A DNA stretch of 64,000 nucleotides from Acinetobacter lwoffii (GTDB lineage: Bacteria > Pseudomonadota > Gammaproteobacteria > Pseudomonadales > Moraxellaceae): assembly GCF_024129435.1 (NCBI RefSeq), contig NZ_JAMXXN010000008.1:1-64000 (forward strand). Reading direction: 5' to 3'. Of this stretch, positions 8,631 through 17,957 are shown piece after piece; the first letter of the stretch is position 1; each line of letters opens with the position of its first letter. Below the pieces are notes generated by a model, which saw only the letters and a list, made by a program, of their open reading frames with translations, was not told the origin of the DNA and did not search any database. The position numbers were made by a program, and so were the translations under genes.

Positions 8631-10169
8631 ATGCTGTCTCGTTTGGTTCGACAAATTTTACAAGCAACGGTCTACGATGTTGCAATCGAAACTCCACTCG
8701 AAGCAGCGCCACGAATTAGCGAACGACTCAATAATAACATCCGCTTTAAACGTGAAGATTTACAACCGGTTTTTTCATTCAAACTACGCGGTGCCTATAA
8801 CCGTATTAGTCAACTACCGAAATCACAAATGGAACGTGGCGTTATTACTGCTTCAGCGGGCAACCATGCACAGGGCGTGGCACTCTCAGGGAAAAAGCTG
8901 GGTATTCGCGCGATTATTGTGATGCCTAAAACCACACCTGATATCAAGGTACAGGCGGTTAAACGTCTGGGTGGCGAAGTGGTTTTGCATGGTGATTCAT
9001 TTGATGTTGCCAATAAATATGCGATTCAACGTGCCCAGGAAGATGGGATGACTTTCATTCCGCCTTATGATGATGAACTGGTGATTGCTGGCCAAGGCAC
9101 CATTGCCAATGAAATTCTTCGCCAATGGCGCGATGTGGATTACGTGTTTGTCGCAGTTGGCGGTGGTGGCCTGATCGCAGGTGTTGCAGCGTATTTAGGT
9201 GATGTCGCACCCCACGTTAAAGTCATTCCAGTGGAATACGACGAATCTGCCTGTTTAAAAGCTGCTTTAGAAGCAAATGAACGTGTGATTCTCCCATCTG
9301 TGGGCTTGTTTGCTGATGGTACAGCTGTAGCCCAAATTGGTGAAAAACCATTTGATGTGATTCGTCTGCAAAAATCGGACAATTCTGGCCCAATCGTGGA
9401 ACCGAATGTGGTGCTGGTGAATACGGATGAAGTCTGTGCAGCGATTAAAGACACTTATGACGAATGCCGTAGCATTGTAGAACCATCTGGTGCAATGGCT
9501 CTGGCAGGTATTAAAAAATACGTGGCTGAACATGGCATCGAAGGGAAGAACATGGTGTCGATTGTCTGCGGCGCCAACATGAACTTCGACCGTTTACGTT
9601 ATATCGCTGAACGTACCGAACTGGGTGAACGCAAAGAAGCGATTTTTGCCGTGACCATTCCAGAACAGAAAGGTTCATTCCTGAGCTTCTGTCGTGCTTT
9701 GCAAGGTCGTAATATTACTGAATTTAACTATCGTGCCAGCGATGCTTCTGCGGCACAGGTCTTTGTCGGTATTAGTCTGAAAAATGGCGAGAAAGAACGT
9801 CAGGAAATTTATGAGACCTTAAAATTCCAGTATGACGTTGACGATCTGTCTGATGATGAAGTGGCCAAACTGCATATTCGTTACCTGATCGGTGGTCATG
9901 CCGATATTGAAAATGAACGCCTGTTCCGCGTGGAATTTCCGGAGCGTCCTGGCGCTTTACTGATGTTCCTGGAACGTCTTGGCCCAACCCATAACATTAC
10001 CCTATTCCACTACCGTAACCACGGTGCTGCTGAAGGGCGTGTTCTAGTGGGTCTTGAAGCAACTGATGCACAACAGAATCCGGATGGCTTGATCGAAACT
10101 CTCGAAACCATTACCTATCCTTATCAGGAAATTACCAATAATCTGGGTTATCAACGTTTCTTGAAGTAA
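8631..10169 (+). CDS. ilvA: Threonine dehydratase, biosynthetic
   Basis: This PLP enzyme deaminates threonine to 2-oxobutanoate, the first committed step to isoleucine. The PLP lysine is K51 in FSFKLRGAYN. The substrate loop SAGNHAQGVAL (about 84-94) and the phosphate-binding VGGGGL (about 175-180) are present. Two ACT-like regulatory domains occupy about residues 335-510, the arrangement of the isoleucine-feedback-inhibited biosynthetic form rather than the short catabolic one. At 512 residues it is full length. It is monocistronic, with a TTCG-loop terminator just downstream. Confidence 0.96.
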   Translation: MLSRLVRQILQATVYDVAIETPLEAAPRISERLNNNIRFKREDLQPVFSFKLRGAYNRISQLPKSQMERGVITASAGNHAQGVALSGKKLGIRAIIVMPKTTPDIKVQAVKRLGGEVVLHGDSFDVANKYAIQRAQEDGMTFIPPYDDELVIAGQGTIANEILRQWRDVDYVFVAVGGGGLIAGVAAYLGDVAPHVKVIPVEYDESACLKAALEANERVILPSVGLFADGTAVAQIGEKPFDVIRLQKSDNSGPIVEPNVVLVNTDEVCAAIKDTYDECRSIVEPSGAMALAGIKKYVAEHGIEGKNMVSIVCGANMNFDRLRYIAERTELGERKEAIFAVTIPEQKGSFLSFCRALQGRNITEFNYRASDASAAQVFVGISLKNGEKERQEIYETLKFQYDVDDLSDDEVAKLHIRYLIGGHADIENERLFRVEFPERPGALLMFLERLGPTHNITLFHYRNHGAAEGRVLVGLEATDAQQNPDGLIETLETITYPYQEITNNLGYQRFLK

Positions 10170-10182
10170 TTCTTTCAAACAT

Positions 10183-10208
10183 AAACCGCCTTTCGAGGCG
10201 GTTTTTTT
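10183..10208 (+). terminator. Rho-independent terminator after ilvA
   Basis: A perfect 9-bp stem (AAACCGCCT / AGGCGGTTT) closed by a TTCG tetraloop, which is unusually stable, then a T-run. It starts 13 nt after the ilvA stop. Confidence 0.92.
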
Positions 10209-10321
10209 AGGATGATATTCTATGCAGATTTAAAAGTGCATTATCAATAAAAACACCAATTATCCATTAATTTCCAATCTTGTTATAATTAAAAATAATT
10301 ACAAAAACAGAATCTTAAGAT

Positions 10322-10789
10322 ATGAAAATCACTTTTATTATTATTTTGCTCACCACTTTACTTGTCTATTTATACGGCTATCCGGCATACAAATTAAATC
10401 AAGAAGAAGATCGTGTTCGAACAAGCATGAAAAATATTCCCAGTAATGCAACTGCAAATAACCTCAGCAACATCGCAGGTGTAGAGACACATTCAGAAAT
10501 ACTCAACCAATATCCCAAATTCGTTGTTTATATTTTTCTAGATCATTATAAAGAAGTGAAATTAGATCCTAAAATTCCAGCTTTTGTAAAAAGCTTTTCT
10601 TGTGCCTCAATCGATAATTTAAAAACTTATCCTCAACTCAAACGCCAAGCCACACTCAATATCATGAAGGATGATCATCATGAATTCGAATACATCATCC
10701 AAAACAGTTATGGAACCTTATATACACATCGTCAGGTTATGTCTGACTGTCCAAATTTTCAATCTGTACTTCAGATAAAAGAAGCGTAA
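10322..10789 (+). CDS. Hypothetical single-pass membrane or secreted protein
   Basis: I do not recognise this 155-residue protein. An N-terminal hydrophobic stretch (about residues 3-22), with one lysine before it, is a membrane anchor or an uncleaved signal. The rest is polar and AT-rich in codon use, with two cysteines (about 94 and 142) that could form a disulfide outside the cytoplasm. It stands alone between the ilvA terminator and the potassium uptake genes, with about 110 nt to the latter and no shared signals. A periplasmic-facing small protein is the most that can be inferred. Confidence 0.7.
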   Translation: MKITFIIILLTTLLVYLYGYPAYKLNQEEDRVRTSMKNIPSNATANNLSNIAGVETHSEILNQYPKFVVYIFLDHYKEVKLDPKIPAFVKSFSCASIDNLKTYPQLKRQATLNIMKDDHHEFEYIIQNSYGTLYTHRQVMSDCPNFQSVLQIKEA

Positions 10790-10898
10790 ATACTTCAAAG
10801 ATTTGTACTATTTTTACCTAAAAACTATAGCTGAGGAATCGCCTTCTCATTACCATAGCGGATATAACGAATGACATAAAGATAACGAAGGACAATCC

Positions 10899-11555
10899 AT
10901 GGCATTATTTGCAGTCATCGGGCTTGGCAGTTTCGGTGCCACCGTGGCCACACAGCTCATCAGTCTGAAGCATGAAGTGATCGGGATCGATCTGAATAAA
11001 AAATATGTCGAAAATATTTCCGATCAACTGACCCATGCCGTGATTGCCGATGCAACCGATGAACATGTACTGGATGAGCTGAACATTCAGCGCTGTGATG
11101 CCGTTGTCGTTGCGATTGGAGAGGATATTGAAGCCAGCATTCTGTGTGTATTGCACTTAAAAAATATGGGCGTGAAGAAAATCTGGGTGAAAGCCAAATC
11201 CAAATCTCATCACATGATTCTGACCCATCTCAATGTTGAAAAAATCATTCATCCTGAAGAAGATATGGGCGTTCGGGTGGCCCAGTCTTTAAGCTATCCG
11301 ATGGTCAGTCGCTATATGGCGCTTGAAGATGATCATTATATTGTCAAAATTGAAATTCATGCGGATCATCATGGTACACCGTTGAATCAGTTGATGAAGC
11401 ATGTGCCTGAAATCACCACCTTATTACATAAACGCGGATCTACACTGCAATATCACGTAGATGCCGATCAGATTCTTCAAGAAGGCGATATTTTACTGGT
11501 TGAAGGATTGCTGGAACCTTTGCGCCGTCTTGCTAAATATTTTAAACATCTATGA
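10899..11555 (+). CDS. TrkA/KtrA-type potassium uptake regulatory subunit
   Basis: A 218-residue cytosolic RCK protein that gates a Trk/Ktr potassium channel. The N-terminal RCK-N Rossmann domain shows GLGSFGATVA (about 7-16), with the acidic end of beta-2 in VIGIDLN. A TrkA-C domain (about 140-215) follows. There is one RCK unit rather than the tandem pair of E. coli TrkA, so it is closer to KtrA. Its stop overlaps the start of the channel gene in an ATGA arrangement, so the two are translationally coupled partners. Confidence 0.92.
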   Translation: MALFAVIGLGSFGATVATQLISLKHEVIGIDLNKKYVENISDQLTHAVIADATDEHVLDELNIQRCDAVVVAIGEDIEASILCVLHLKNMGVKKIWVKAKSKSHHMILTHLNVEKIIHPEEDMGVRVAQSLSYPMVSRYMALEDDHYIVKIEIHADHHGTPLNQLMKHVPEITTLLHKRGSTLQYHVDADQILQEGDILLVEGLLEPLRRLAKYFKHL

Positions 11556-12892
11556 AAAGTTCTGATTTAAAGCAACACAGGACGATTAACCTCAGTCCTC
11601 CGAGCTTACTGGCTTTGGGTTTTCTCGGATTAATTCTGATCGGCTCATTACTTCTGATGCTGCCTATCGCCCATCATGGAGAAATCAGCTGGCTAGACGC
11701 GATTTTTACAGCAACTTCTGCTGTGACCATTACCGGGCTATCGGTGGTGAATGTCGGTGAAGCCTATACCGTATTTGGTCAAATCGTGATTATGTTTTTG
11801 TTGCAATGCGGCGGCTTGGGTTTTATGACCTTTGCCATTCTGGCAGTGATGAGTCTGGCACCGCAACTGGGGCTAAAACAACAAGTCATGGCACAGGAGT
11901 CCATTGGACAAACTAGCCTGAAAAAAGTCAGTTTTACCATTAAAGCCGTGTTTTTATATTCTCTATTCTTTGAAGCAATCGGTACGCTGATTCTGACTTT
12001 GGCTTGGCTCAAAGAATATCAGTTTAGCGATGCACTATTTTATGCAGCCTTTTATAGCGTCTCCGCTTTTAATAATGGTGGATTTTCGCTTTTTCCAAAC
12101 AGTCTGATGAGTTTTTCAGGACAGTATCTGATTACATTTACCATTAGTATGCTGTATATCATTGGCGGTATCGGTTTCTTGGTGCTGATGGATGTCAAGG
12201 AACGTAAACGCTGGCGCAAGTTAAGTACCAATAGCAAGCTAATCCTCTCAACGATTCTGGGTCTGAACCTAAGTGCTTTTATCGTACTTTGGCTATTGGA
12301 GGCTTCCAATCCACAGACCTTAGGTCTCATGAGTTTGGGCGATCAGGCCGTGAATGCCTGGTTCCATGCCACCGTTCCCCGCTCTTCAGGTTTTCATAGC
12401 TTGCCAATGGAACAAATGAGTGATGCATCCACTCTAGTTACCATATTTCTAATGTTTATTGGTGGAGGTTCCTTAAGTACGGCGGGCGGCATTAAGGTCG
12501 GTACGTTTATTATTGTGGTCATCAGCGTAATCAGTTTTTTAAGACGCGAAGATGAGATCCGGCTGTTTAATCACTCTATTCCTGAAAAAACCACTTTTAA
12601 AGCATTGGCCGTCGTGTGTATTACTGCAGCGCTGATCATGATGGGTTTTATGAGCTTATTAATCTTGGAACCTGAGCAGGATTTTCTGGATCTGTTATTT
12701 GAAGCTGTGTCTGCAGCCTGTACCGTTGGCTTGTCCCGAGGGGTGACAGAGGAGCTACAACCGGCCAGTTTGATCATTCTGATGTTGTTAATGTTCGCAG
12801 GTCGTCTAGGGCCACTGACGCTTGCTTATTTTATTGCGACTCCGAAAAAGAGTCGTCTCAAACATCCACCTTCAGAAATCCAGATTGGTTAA
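11552..12892 (+). CDS. TrkH/KtrB-type potassium channel subunit
   Basis: A 446-residue inner membrane protein of the TrkH/KtrB family, with repeated M1-P-M2 units. Pore-loop glycines can be seen in the segments TITGLSVV (about 57-64), FNNGGFSLF (about 173-181), PRSSGFHSLP (about 275-284) and ACTVGLSRG (about 389-397). These four loops form the selectivity filter in this family. The length is close to KtrB and shorter than TrkH. It overlaps the upstream RCK gene by 4 nt, so the pair forms one potassium importer. A bidirectional terminator follows. Confidence 0.93.
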   Translation: MKSSDLKQHRTINLSPPSLLALGFLGLILIGSLLLMLPIAHHGEISWLDAIFTATSAVTITGLSVVNVGEAYTVFGQIVIMFLLQCGGLGFMTFAILAVMSLAPQLGLKQQVMAQESIGQTSLKKVSFTIKAVFLYSLFFEAIGTLILTLAWLKEYQFSDALFYAAFYSVSAFNNGGFSLFPNSLMSFSGQYLITFTISMLYIIGGIGFLVLMDVKERKRWRKLSTNSKLILSTILGLNLSAFIVLWLLEASNPQTLGLMSLGDQAVNAWFHATVPRSSGFHSLPMEQMSDASTLVTIFLMFIGGGSLSTAGGIKVGTFIIVVISVISFLRREDEIRLFNHSIPEKTTFKALAVVCITAALIMMGFMSLLILEPEQDFLDLLFEAVSAACTVGLSRGVTEELQPASLIILMLLMFAGRLGPLTLAYFIATPKKSRLKHPPSEIQIG

Positions 12893-12901
12893 TCTATCTA
12901 T

Positions 12902-12930
12902 AAAAAAACCATGCCGCAGCATGGTTTTTT
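12902..12930. terminator. Bidirectional terminator between ktrB-like gene and pldA
   Basis: A-run, perfect stem CCATGC / GCATGG with a CGCA loop, T-run. It separates the convergent potassium channel gene and phospholipase gene. Confidence 0.88.
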
Positions 12931-12962
12931 ATTTTCATTCCAAGATGACGAAACTTGGAATC

Positions 12963-14102
12963 TTAGAACCAGTTCATCAAGGAAACACCTAAACCGACAT
13001 AAGTGGCACGGTGGTTATAATCAATCAGGCTTTCTCCGTAGCCATCAAATAGCTGGAATTGACCACGCAAACGCCCACTGATCGGGAATGACCAGTCGAA
13101 CTGTACGGCTCCACGGTTTTCATCTCCACCTTTTAAGGTATGTCGCAGCATCAATGAAAAATCATGCTCCTTATAACGATAAAATGCGGTCATGTCTCCA
13201 CGGCCAATATAGTTTTTGATTTCGGGATTGTTATCGTCTTCTCGCTTCTCTTCAAAGCGATACCAAGGACGAACCATCAAGGCAAAATTGTCTTTTTCAA
13301 AACCAAGATTCAGCATCACCCGGTTCCAGCTACGTGATAACGGATCAGAACGGCCATTGGACTGATGATTGATGGTCAATCCCAACATACGCCAATTCAG
13401 ACCCAAAAGATCATAATTGGTACGGAAAATCAAACTGGCTTCGGGTTCATAGTTGGTCTCACGAAACGGACGTGATTCTTCCGAGTTATACACCTGCCAA
13501 CGCGAAGACTGAGTATAACCAAGCCAGAGATCGCCATTATCTCCCAAGATATTTTCAACCGCCTTGGTCTTTAAAGACAGTTGAAACTTAGCTTCAGTTG
13601 AGGTGAGATTCTGTTTCTCTGTCTCTATATTGTTGGGATTTTCACTCTCGGGTAATTCATTCTTGTTTGATGTCCAGAAACCTGGCATCAAATACACCGG
13701 CTGATAAGAACGAATGTTCCAGGTGCCTAATTTACTTTCCGGAGAGAGTTCCCAGCGGCTATCCAGCAAAGACAGATTCGGCGTCAGCTTTGATCCTTCA
13801 GAAGCGTAAATATTGGAAACAGTCTGACCAATTTTCGCTTTTAAATTGTCGGGTTCAGGCGCAATTTCTGCTGCTGCACGACGTTCAGAAACGATTGCAG
13901 GCTTATCAGTAACCGGAATTTTAAATAAAGTATCATAACAGGTCAGACGCTCTGCACTAATTTCCAGTGCAGCACAGGCTTCAGCCGTTGCCGGCGTGGG
14001 ACTGTTGACTACTGTTTCTTCCGCATTCACTTGCGTCCCAACTGCACAGCCCAGCAACACGCTCAGCTGTAGAGTTGAGCGCTTAAACGAATTAAGCGCC
14101 AT
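12963..14102 (-). CDS. pldA: Outer membrane phospholipase A
   Basis: OMPLA hydrolyses phospholipids that reach the outer leaflet of the outer membrane. A signal peptide covers about residues 1-27 (ending in a VNA-E site). The catalytic signature NHQSNGRSDPLSRSWNR lies around residues 243-260 and holds the histidine, serine and asparagine of the family. The C-terminus ends in the alternating pattern and terminal Trp-Phe expected of a beta-barrel protein. About 100 residues between the signal and the barrel, with a cysteine pair, extend it beyond the E. coli protein. It lies 21 nt downstream of the M16 protease gene, probably in the same transcript. Confidence 0.94.
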   Translation of the reverse strand: MALNSFKRSTLQLSVLLGCAVGTQVNAEETVVNSPTPATAEACAALEISAERLTCYDTLFKIPVTDKPAIVSERRAAAEIAPEPDNLKAKIGQTVSNIYASEGSKLTPNLSLLDSRWELSPESKLGTWNIRSYQPVYLMPGFWTSNKNELPESENPNNIETEKQNLTSTEAKFQLSLKTKAVENILGDNGDLWLGYTQSSRWQVYNSEESRPFRETNYEPEASLIFRTNYDLLGLNWRMLGLTINHQSNGRSDPLSRSWNRVMLNLGFEKDNFALMVRPWYRFEEKREDDNNPEIKNYIGRGDMTAFYRYKEHDFSLMLRHTLKGGDENRGAVQFDWSFPISGRLRGQFQLFDGYGESLIDYNHRATYVGLGVSLMNWF

Positions 14103-14123
14103 CCCTTATCCTCTTTTTTTTAT

Positions 14124-17063
14124 TTATAGAACTTGTTGAATTACAAAACCAAGCTGCTCCAGCATTTCACGTTTTGCCACTGGCGCTACAATGGCTTTCG
14201 TCGCCTGCTGCTCGACCAGATAGGTCTGTGCAACACGCTGCAAATCATCCAGTGTGACATTCAATAAACGTTCACGTAATTTTTTACGGAACGCTGGCGT
14301 ACGTTGATGCAAGTAAGAATAACATGCAGTAATGGCTTCGCCTGCCGGTGAACCCGGTTTATCCATGCTGGCAATCAGACCCAGAATGGCTTCTTCCAAC
14401 TGGTGTGGCTGTTGTGGTGCATTAAGTAACCACTGAATACTCGCATCAAAATCCTGGAAAGTTTCTGCCAGACGTGGGTCACGATAGCTGTAGAAACGGA
14501 ATGAACAGGCATTCCCGTCATAGCTGGCACCACCACCATAGGCACCGCCTTTTTCACGGATGGCACTGTGCAGGAAGCCATTACGCAAATAACCCGCCAG
14601 TACCATCAATGCAGCAGCATCAGGATGTGAAACTTCAACAGCTGGATAAGCAGCCGCACAGAACTGGACATTGGCTTGAATCAACCAGGCTTCGTGCTGG
14701 TCATGGGTTACTTTTTCGACTTGAGTTAATGAAACTGGTGCAGAATCAACTTCAAGTTTATCCCAGACATTCTGAATTTCTTCGATCAGATGCTCAGACT
14801 GCGGCTCTTCACAGACTAACAGGAATTGCTTTGGTGCTTGCAACAAGACCCGATGAATCCGTTTTAATTCATCAATCAGCAGATCATATTCAGCCGGATC
14901 TTTTTCGATCTTAGACACCAGCTCGATCAGCCAGTTCAATGCACCCAAACCGGTATTGTGATAATCACGCAAAGCCAATGCACTATGCTGACGTGAAGCC
15001 GTTTGCATTGCATAGCTATGTCCAGAACCAGAAATACGTGACTGCCAGCGCGTTTTACGCTGTTGTAACAGCTCGATAATACGGTCTTTCTCATCAAAAC
15101 GAAGCTGTTCAAAACCGATCTTTAACAGACGGATCGCATCGAGATGATTCACCAAAGATTTGGTCGTTAGCGTCAACCAGGCAGTAATCTTGTTTTTGTC
15201 ATCGACTTTAGAACGCAAAGATGCGCCCATGCCCAGACCGCCACTTACCGCTGTTTGCAGTTGCTGGAACTCAAGATAATCATACTCACCCGCACCGACT
15301 TCACCCATCAGGATCGACAGTAGGTTAAAGTAAGGCGACTGCACCACTTCATCCGGAATATTGACCAGAACCTGTTGATAATAAATCCCATTGGTGCCGG
15401 CATGATACAGGTTCAACGGCGTATCAACACGGTTACAGATAATCTCACGCAACTGGCCTTGAACAATTTGCAATTCCGCAGGGACATCTTCCAGACCGAC
15501 TTTCGGCAATAAATTCAAGTCATCCGGCGTGTCCTGACGCACATTCAATGCTTCAGTCTGCGCAATAATTTCAGCTTTCTGTTCTTCAGTCAGATTCTTG
15601 CCAATTTCAGCCAGACGCGCTTTTTCATCCGCTGCTTCTTTGGCAGATTTAGTCGCATCCGGAACCAGTGTCAATTGGACACGATGCGGATTATCCAGCA
15701 AATGCTCTTTGATCAGATTGGAAAGCCACATTGGATCTTGCAGTTCTTCCTTAACTGCGGCAATCGCAGAGTCCACATCCCAAACTTCGACCGGATCACG
15801 GTGATGAATTGCGCTGCCCAAACCGCTCAGAATCAGGCTCAGACCATACGGCGTACCATCACCATTGATTTCACGCTGATGCAATTCAATTTGATGCAGA
15901 ATCGCATCGACCATGCTCTGATCAACTGGTTTAGAGGCAACATCTTCCAGAACCTTAAACACACCATTTTTAAATTCTTCTGCATGTTCAGGATTTGAAC
16001 CCTGTACCGCACAGTAGAAAGTCATTTCAAAATTAGAATCATCCACGCCCATGAATGGACCCGTGGCATCTGCATAACCACACGTTTCCAGATAATGACG
16101 CAGTGGTGATGCTGAATCTTCTAACAAGATACCTTCAACTAAACGCATACCTAAACGCAGTTTAATGTCACTGGCTTCTGGCAATAACCATGACAGCACA
16201 TGATAGGTCTTGTCCTGTAAATCTTCGGCATCAACCGCATAGCTGTCGGTAACCGTCAATGGTGCAGTCAAACGGGTTTCAGGTGTTGGATAAAGGGTCT
16301 GACCTTTTTCAAATTTAGACAATGCCAGATGTTCAAACTGCTCTTGCAGTTCGAATGCCGTTTTATTGCCAAAGGTCATGAAGACTGCATTACTTGGATG
16401 ATAATGTGACTTATAGAAATCAACCAACTCTTGGTAAGTCAGGTCAGGAATATCTTTAGGATCACCACCCGAATTATAGTGATAGGTCGTATTTGGGAAT
16501 AAATGATGCGCCAGCGTGTGATACAACTGATCTGAAGGCGAACTCATCGCACCTTTCATTTCATTAAAGACCACGCCTTTATAGACAGGCTCGCCATTTT
16601 CCAGCTCAATGCGAATGCCTTCCTGGGCAAAATCTAGTGGATTGAGGTTCGCAGCAAATGCTGCATCCATATACACTTCAAGCAGGTTCTGGAAATCCTT
16701 GCTGTTCTGCGTCGCAAATGGGTACGCAGTCCAGTCCGCCGCAGTAAAGGCATTCATGAAAGTATTCAGTGAACGGCGAATCATCAGGAAGAATGGATCA
16801 CGCACCGGGAATTTTTCTGAACCACACAGCGCAGTATGTTCCAGAATATGTGCTTCGCCTTTAGAATCCATCGGCTGGGTACGAAACGCCACCAGAAAGA
16901 CATTTTCGTCGTGATTGGTCGCCAGATGATAATGTGTGGCGCCAGTCACTTTATGTTTATATTCAGACACGAAAATGTCTAAAGCTTCAACATGTTGTTG
17001 ACGTACCAACTGAAACGCAGGATGTACAGTTTGAGAAATGGTTTCAGTGACATCTACAGTCAT
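14124..17063 (-). CDS. M16C (PreP-like) zinc metallopeptidase
   Basis: A 979-residue insulinase-family protease with two M16 halves. The inverted zinc motif HILEH is at about residues 72-76, followed by GSEKFPVRDPFF, a signature of presequence-protease (PreP) relatives. The M16C-associated region spans about 460-720, and the C-terminal half has lost the motif, as usual. No signal peptide was seen, so it is probably cytosolic and degrades short peptides. The ATG at 17063 is chosen over an upstream in-frame start because AGGAG lies just before it. pldA follows 21 nt downstream. Confidence 0.92.
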   Translation of the reverse strand: MTVDVTETISQTVHPAFQLVRQQHVEALDIFVSEYKHKVTGATHYHLATNHDENVFLVAFRTQPMDSKGEAHILEHTALCGSEKFPVRDPFFLMIRRSLNTFMNAFTAADWTAYPFATQNSKDFQNLLEVYMDAAFAANLNPLDFAQEGIRIELENGEPVYKGVVFNEMKGAMSSPSDQLYHTLAHHLFPNTTYHYNSGGDPKDIPDLTYQELVDFYKSHYHPSNAVFMTFGNKTAFELQEQFEHLALSKFEKGQTLYPTPETRLTAPLTVTDSYAVDAEDLQDKTYHVLSWLLPEASDIKLRLGMRLVEGILLEDSASPLRHYLETCGYADATGPFMGVDDSNFEMTFYCAVQGSNPEHAEEFKNGVFKVLEDVASKPVDQSMVDAILHQIELHQREINGDGTPYGLSLILSGLGSAIHHRDPVEVWDVDSAIAAVKEELQDPMWLSNLIKEHLLDNPHRVQLTLVPDATKSAKEAADEKARLAEIGKNLTEEQKAEIIAQTEALNVRQDTPDDLNLLPKVGLEDVPAELQIVQGQLREIICNRVDTPLNLYHAGTNGIYYQQVLVNIPDEVVQSPYFNLLSILMGEVGAGEYDYLEFQQLQTAVSGGLGMGASLRSKVDDKNKITAWLTLTTKSLVNHLDAIRLLKIGFEQLRFDEKDRIIELLQQRKTRWQSRISGSGHSYAMQTASRQHSALALRDYHNTGLGALNWLIELVSKIEKDPAEYDLLIDELKRIHRVLLQAPKQFLLVCEEPQSEHLIEEIQNVWDKLEVDSAPVSLTQVEKVTHDQHEAWLIQANVQFCAAAYPAVEVSHPDAAALMVLAGYLRNGFLHSAIREKGGAYGGGASYDGNACSFRFYSYRDPRLAETFQDFDASIQWLLNAPQQPHQLEEAILGLIASMDKPGSPAGEAITACYSYLHQRTPAFRKKLRERLLNVTLDDLQRVAQTYLVEQQATKAIVAPVAKREMLEQLGFVIQQVL

Positions 17064-17228
17064 GCGATCTCCTAATGCTTTAATTAAAATAACTAAGCGC
17101 ATTATAGCTTTAGTTATCTAAATTATTCACGTTGAAAACCGAGGATTTTGATCGAATTAAGTAAACTTGATCATTTGAAAATTAAATCATCAAATTTACT
17201 TCCTGCATCTAGATAAGTATTTACAAGC

Positions 17229-17681
17229 TTAAGAAATCAGATATTTAAAATAGTTATAGCTTGGATTGTTTTCCACAAATACATAATTCTGCTTTTGATA
17301 AAAACTGGCGGCCAGTCGGGTATCTGTTTGTAAGCATAAAGCCGAATAATGCGGACGTGCCAATTGCTCTAGGTAAGCCAAAAGCTGTTTGCCTACGCCA
17401 TGCTGACGATATTTCGGATGCACATAGAAACGGCGTACCCGACCAATGCGGTCTTCAATGCCATTATCTCCCCATTGCTGGTTTAAGCCGCCACAGGCAA
17501 CCAGTTTCTTGCCATCATGCGCCACCACCAGATATTCATTGGCGTGGCTAAAGCAGTTTTTCCCGGTGCGATATTCTTCTATTAACTTATCTACCAAATT
17601 ATAGCCTTCTTTACGTGCCAGAGTTGCCAGTGTTTCGATCTGATCCGGGAGTTGTTCGGCTGTTACAATTTTAATATTCAT
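17229..17681 (-). CDS. GNAT family N-acetyltransferase
   Basis: A 150-residue protein with the GNAT fold. The acetyl-CoA binding motif A is clear in the segment RRFYVHPKYRQHGVGKQLL (about 93-111), with its characteristic RxxGxG/A-type turn. Substrate is not predictable from sequence. It is a single gene between the M16 protease and the divergent sugar kinase cluster, with no partner suggesting a role. The long leader on its 5' side (about 270 nt shared with the kinase gene) holds no other gene. Confidence 0.88.
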   Translation of the reverse strand: MNIKIVTAEQLPDQIETLATLARKEGYNLVDKLIEEYRTGKNCFSHANEYLVVAHDGKKLVACGGLNQQWGDNGIEDRIGRVRRFYVHPKYRQHGVGKQLLAYLEQLARPHYSALCLQTDTRLAASFYQKQNYVFVENNPSYNYFKYLIS

Positions 17682-17957
17682 ATACGCACACTATTTGAAA
17701 TTGTTGTGAAGAATGACAGTTGCCAAGCGACTTAAAGTATCATGCCAGGAGCGATATCTCTTTATAAATAAAATGTGATCCTTAAATCAATGCTGCAGCG
17801 CACCAGTGCACAAAAATAAGTCAGTTTTTAGACCAAAGATAGCTGCTGAACAAAATACAGCATTTTTGAAAAATATTTGAAAATGATTCAACAAACTACA
17901 GCAATCCCAAGCAATCGTGTAAACTTAGGACTTTCATTTTTAATGTGATATTTGAAC

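Noticed and set aside
15991-16002. A tRNA T-loop-like string (minus strand GGGTTCAAATCC)
   Set aside because: It is inside the M16 protease coding region, without a cloverleaf around it.
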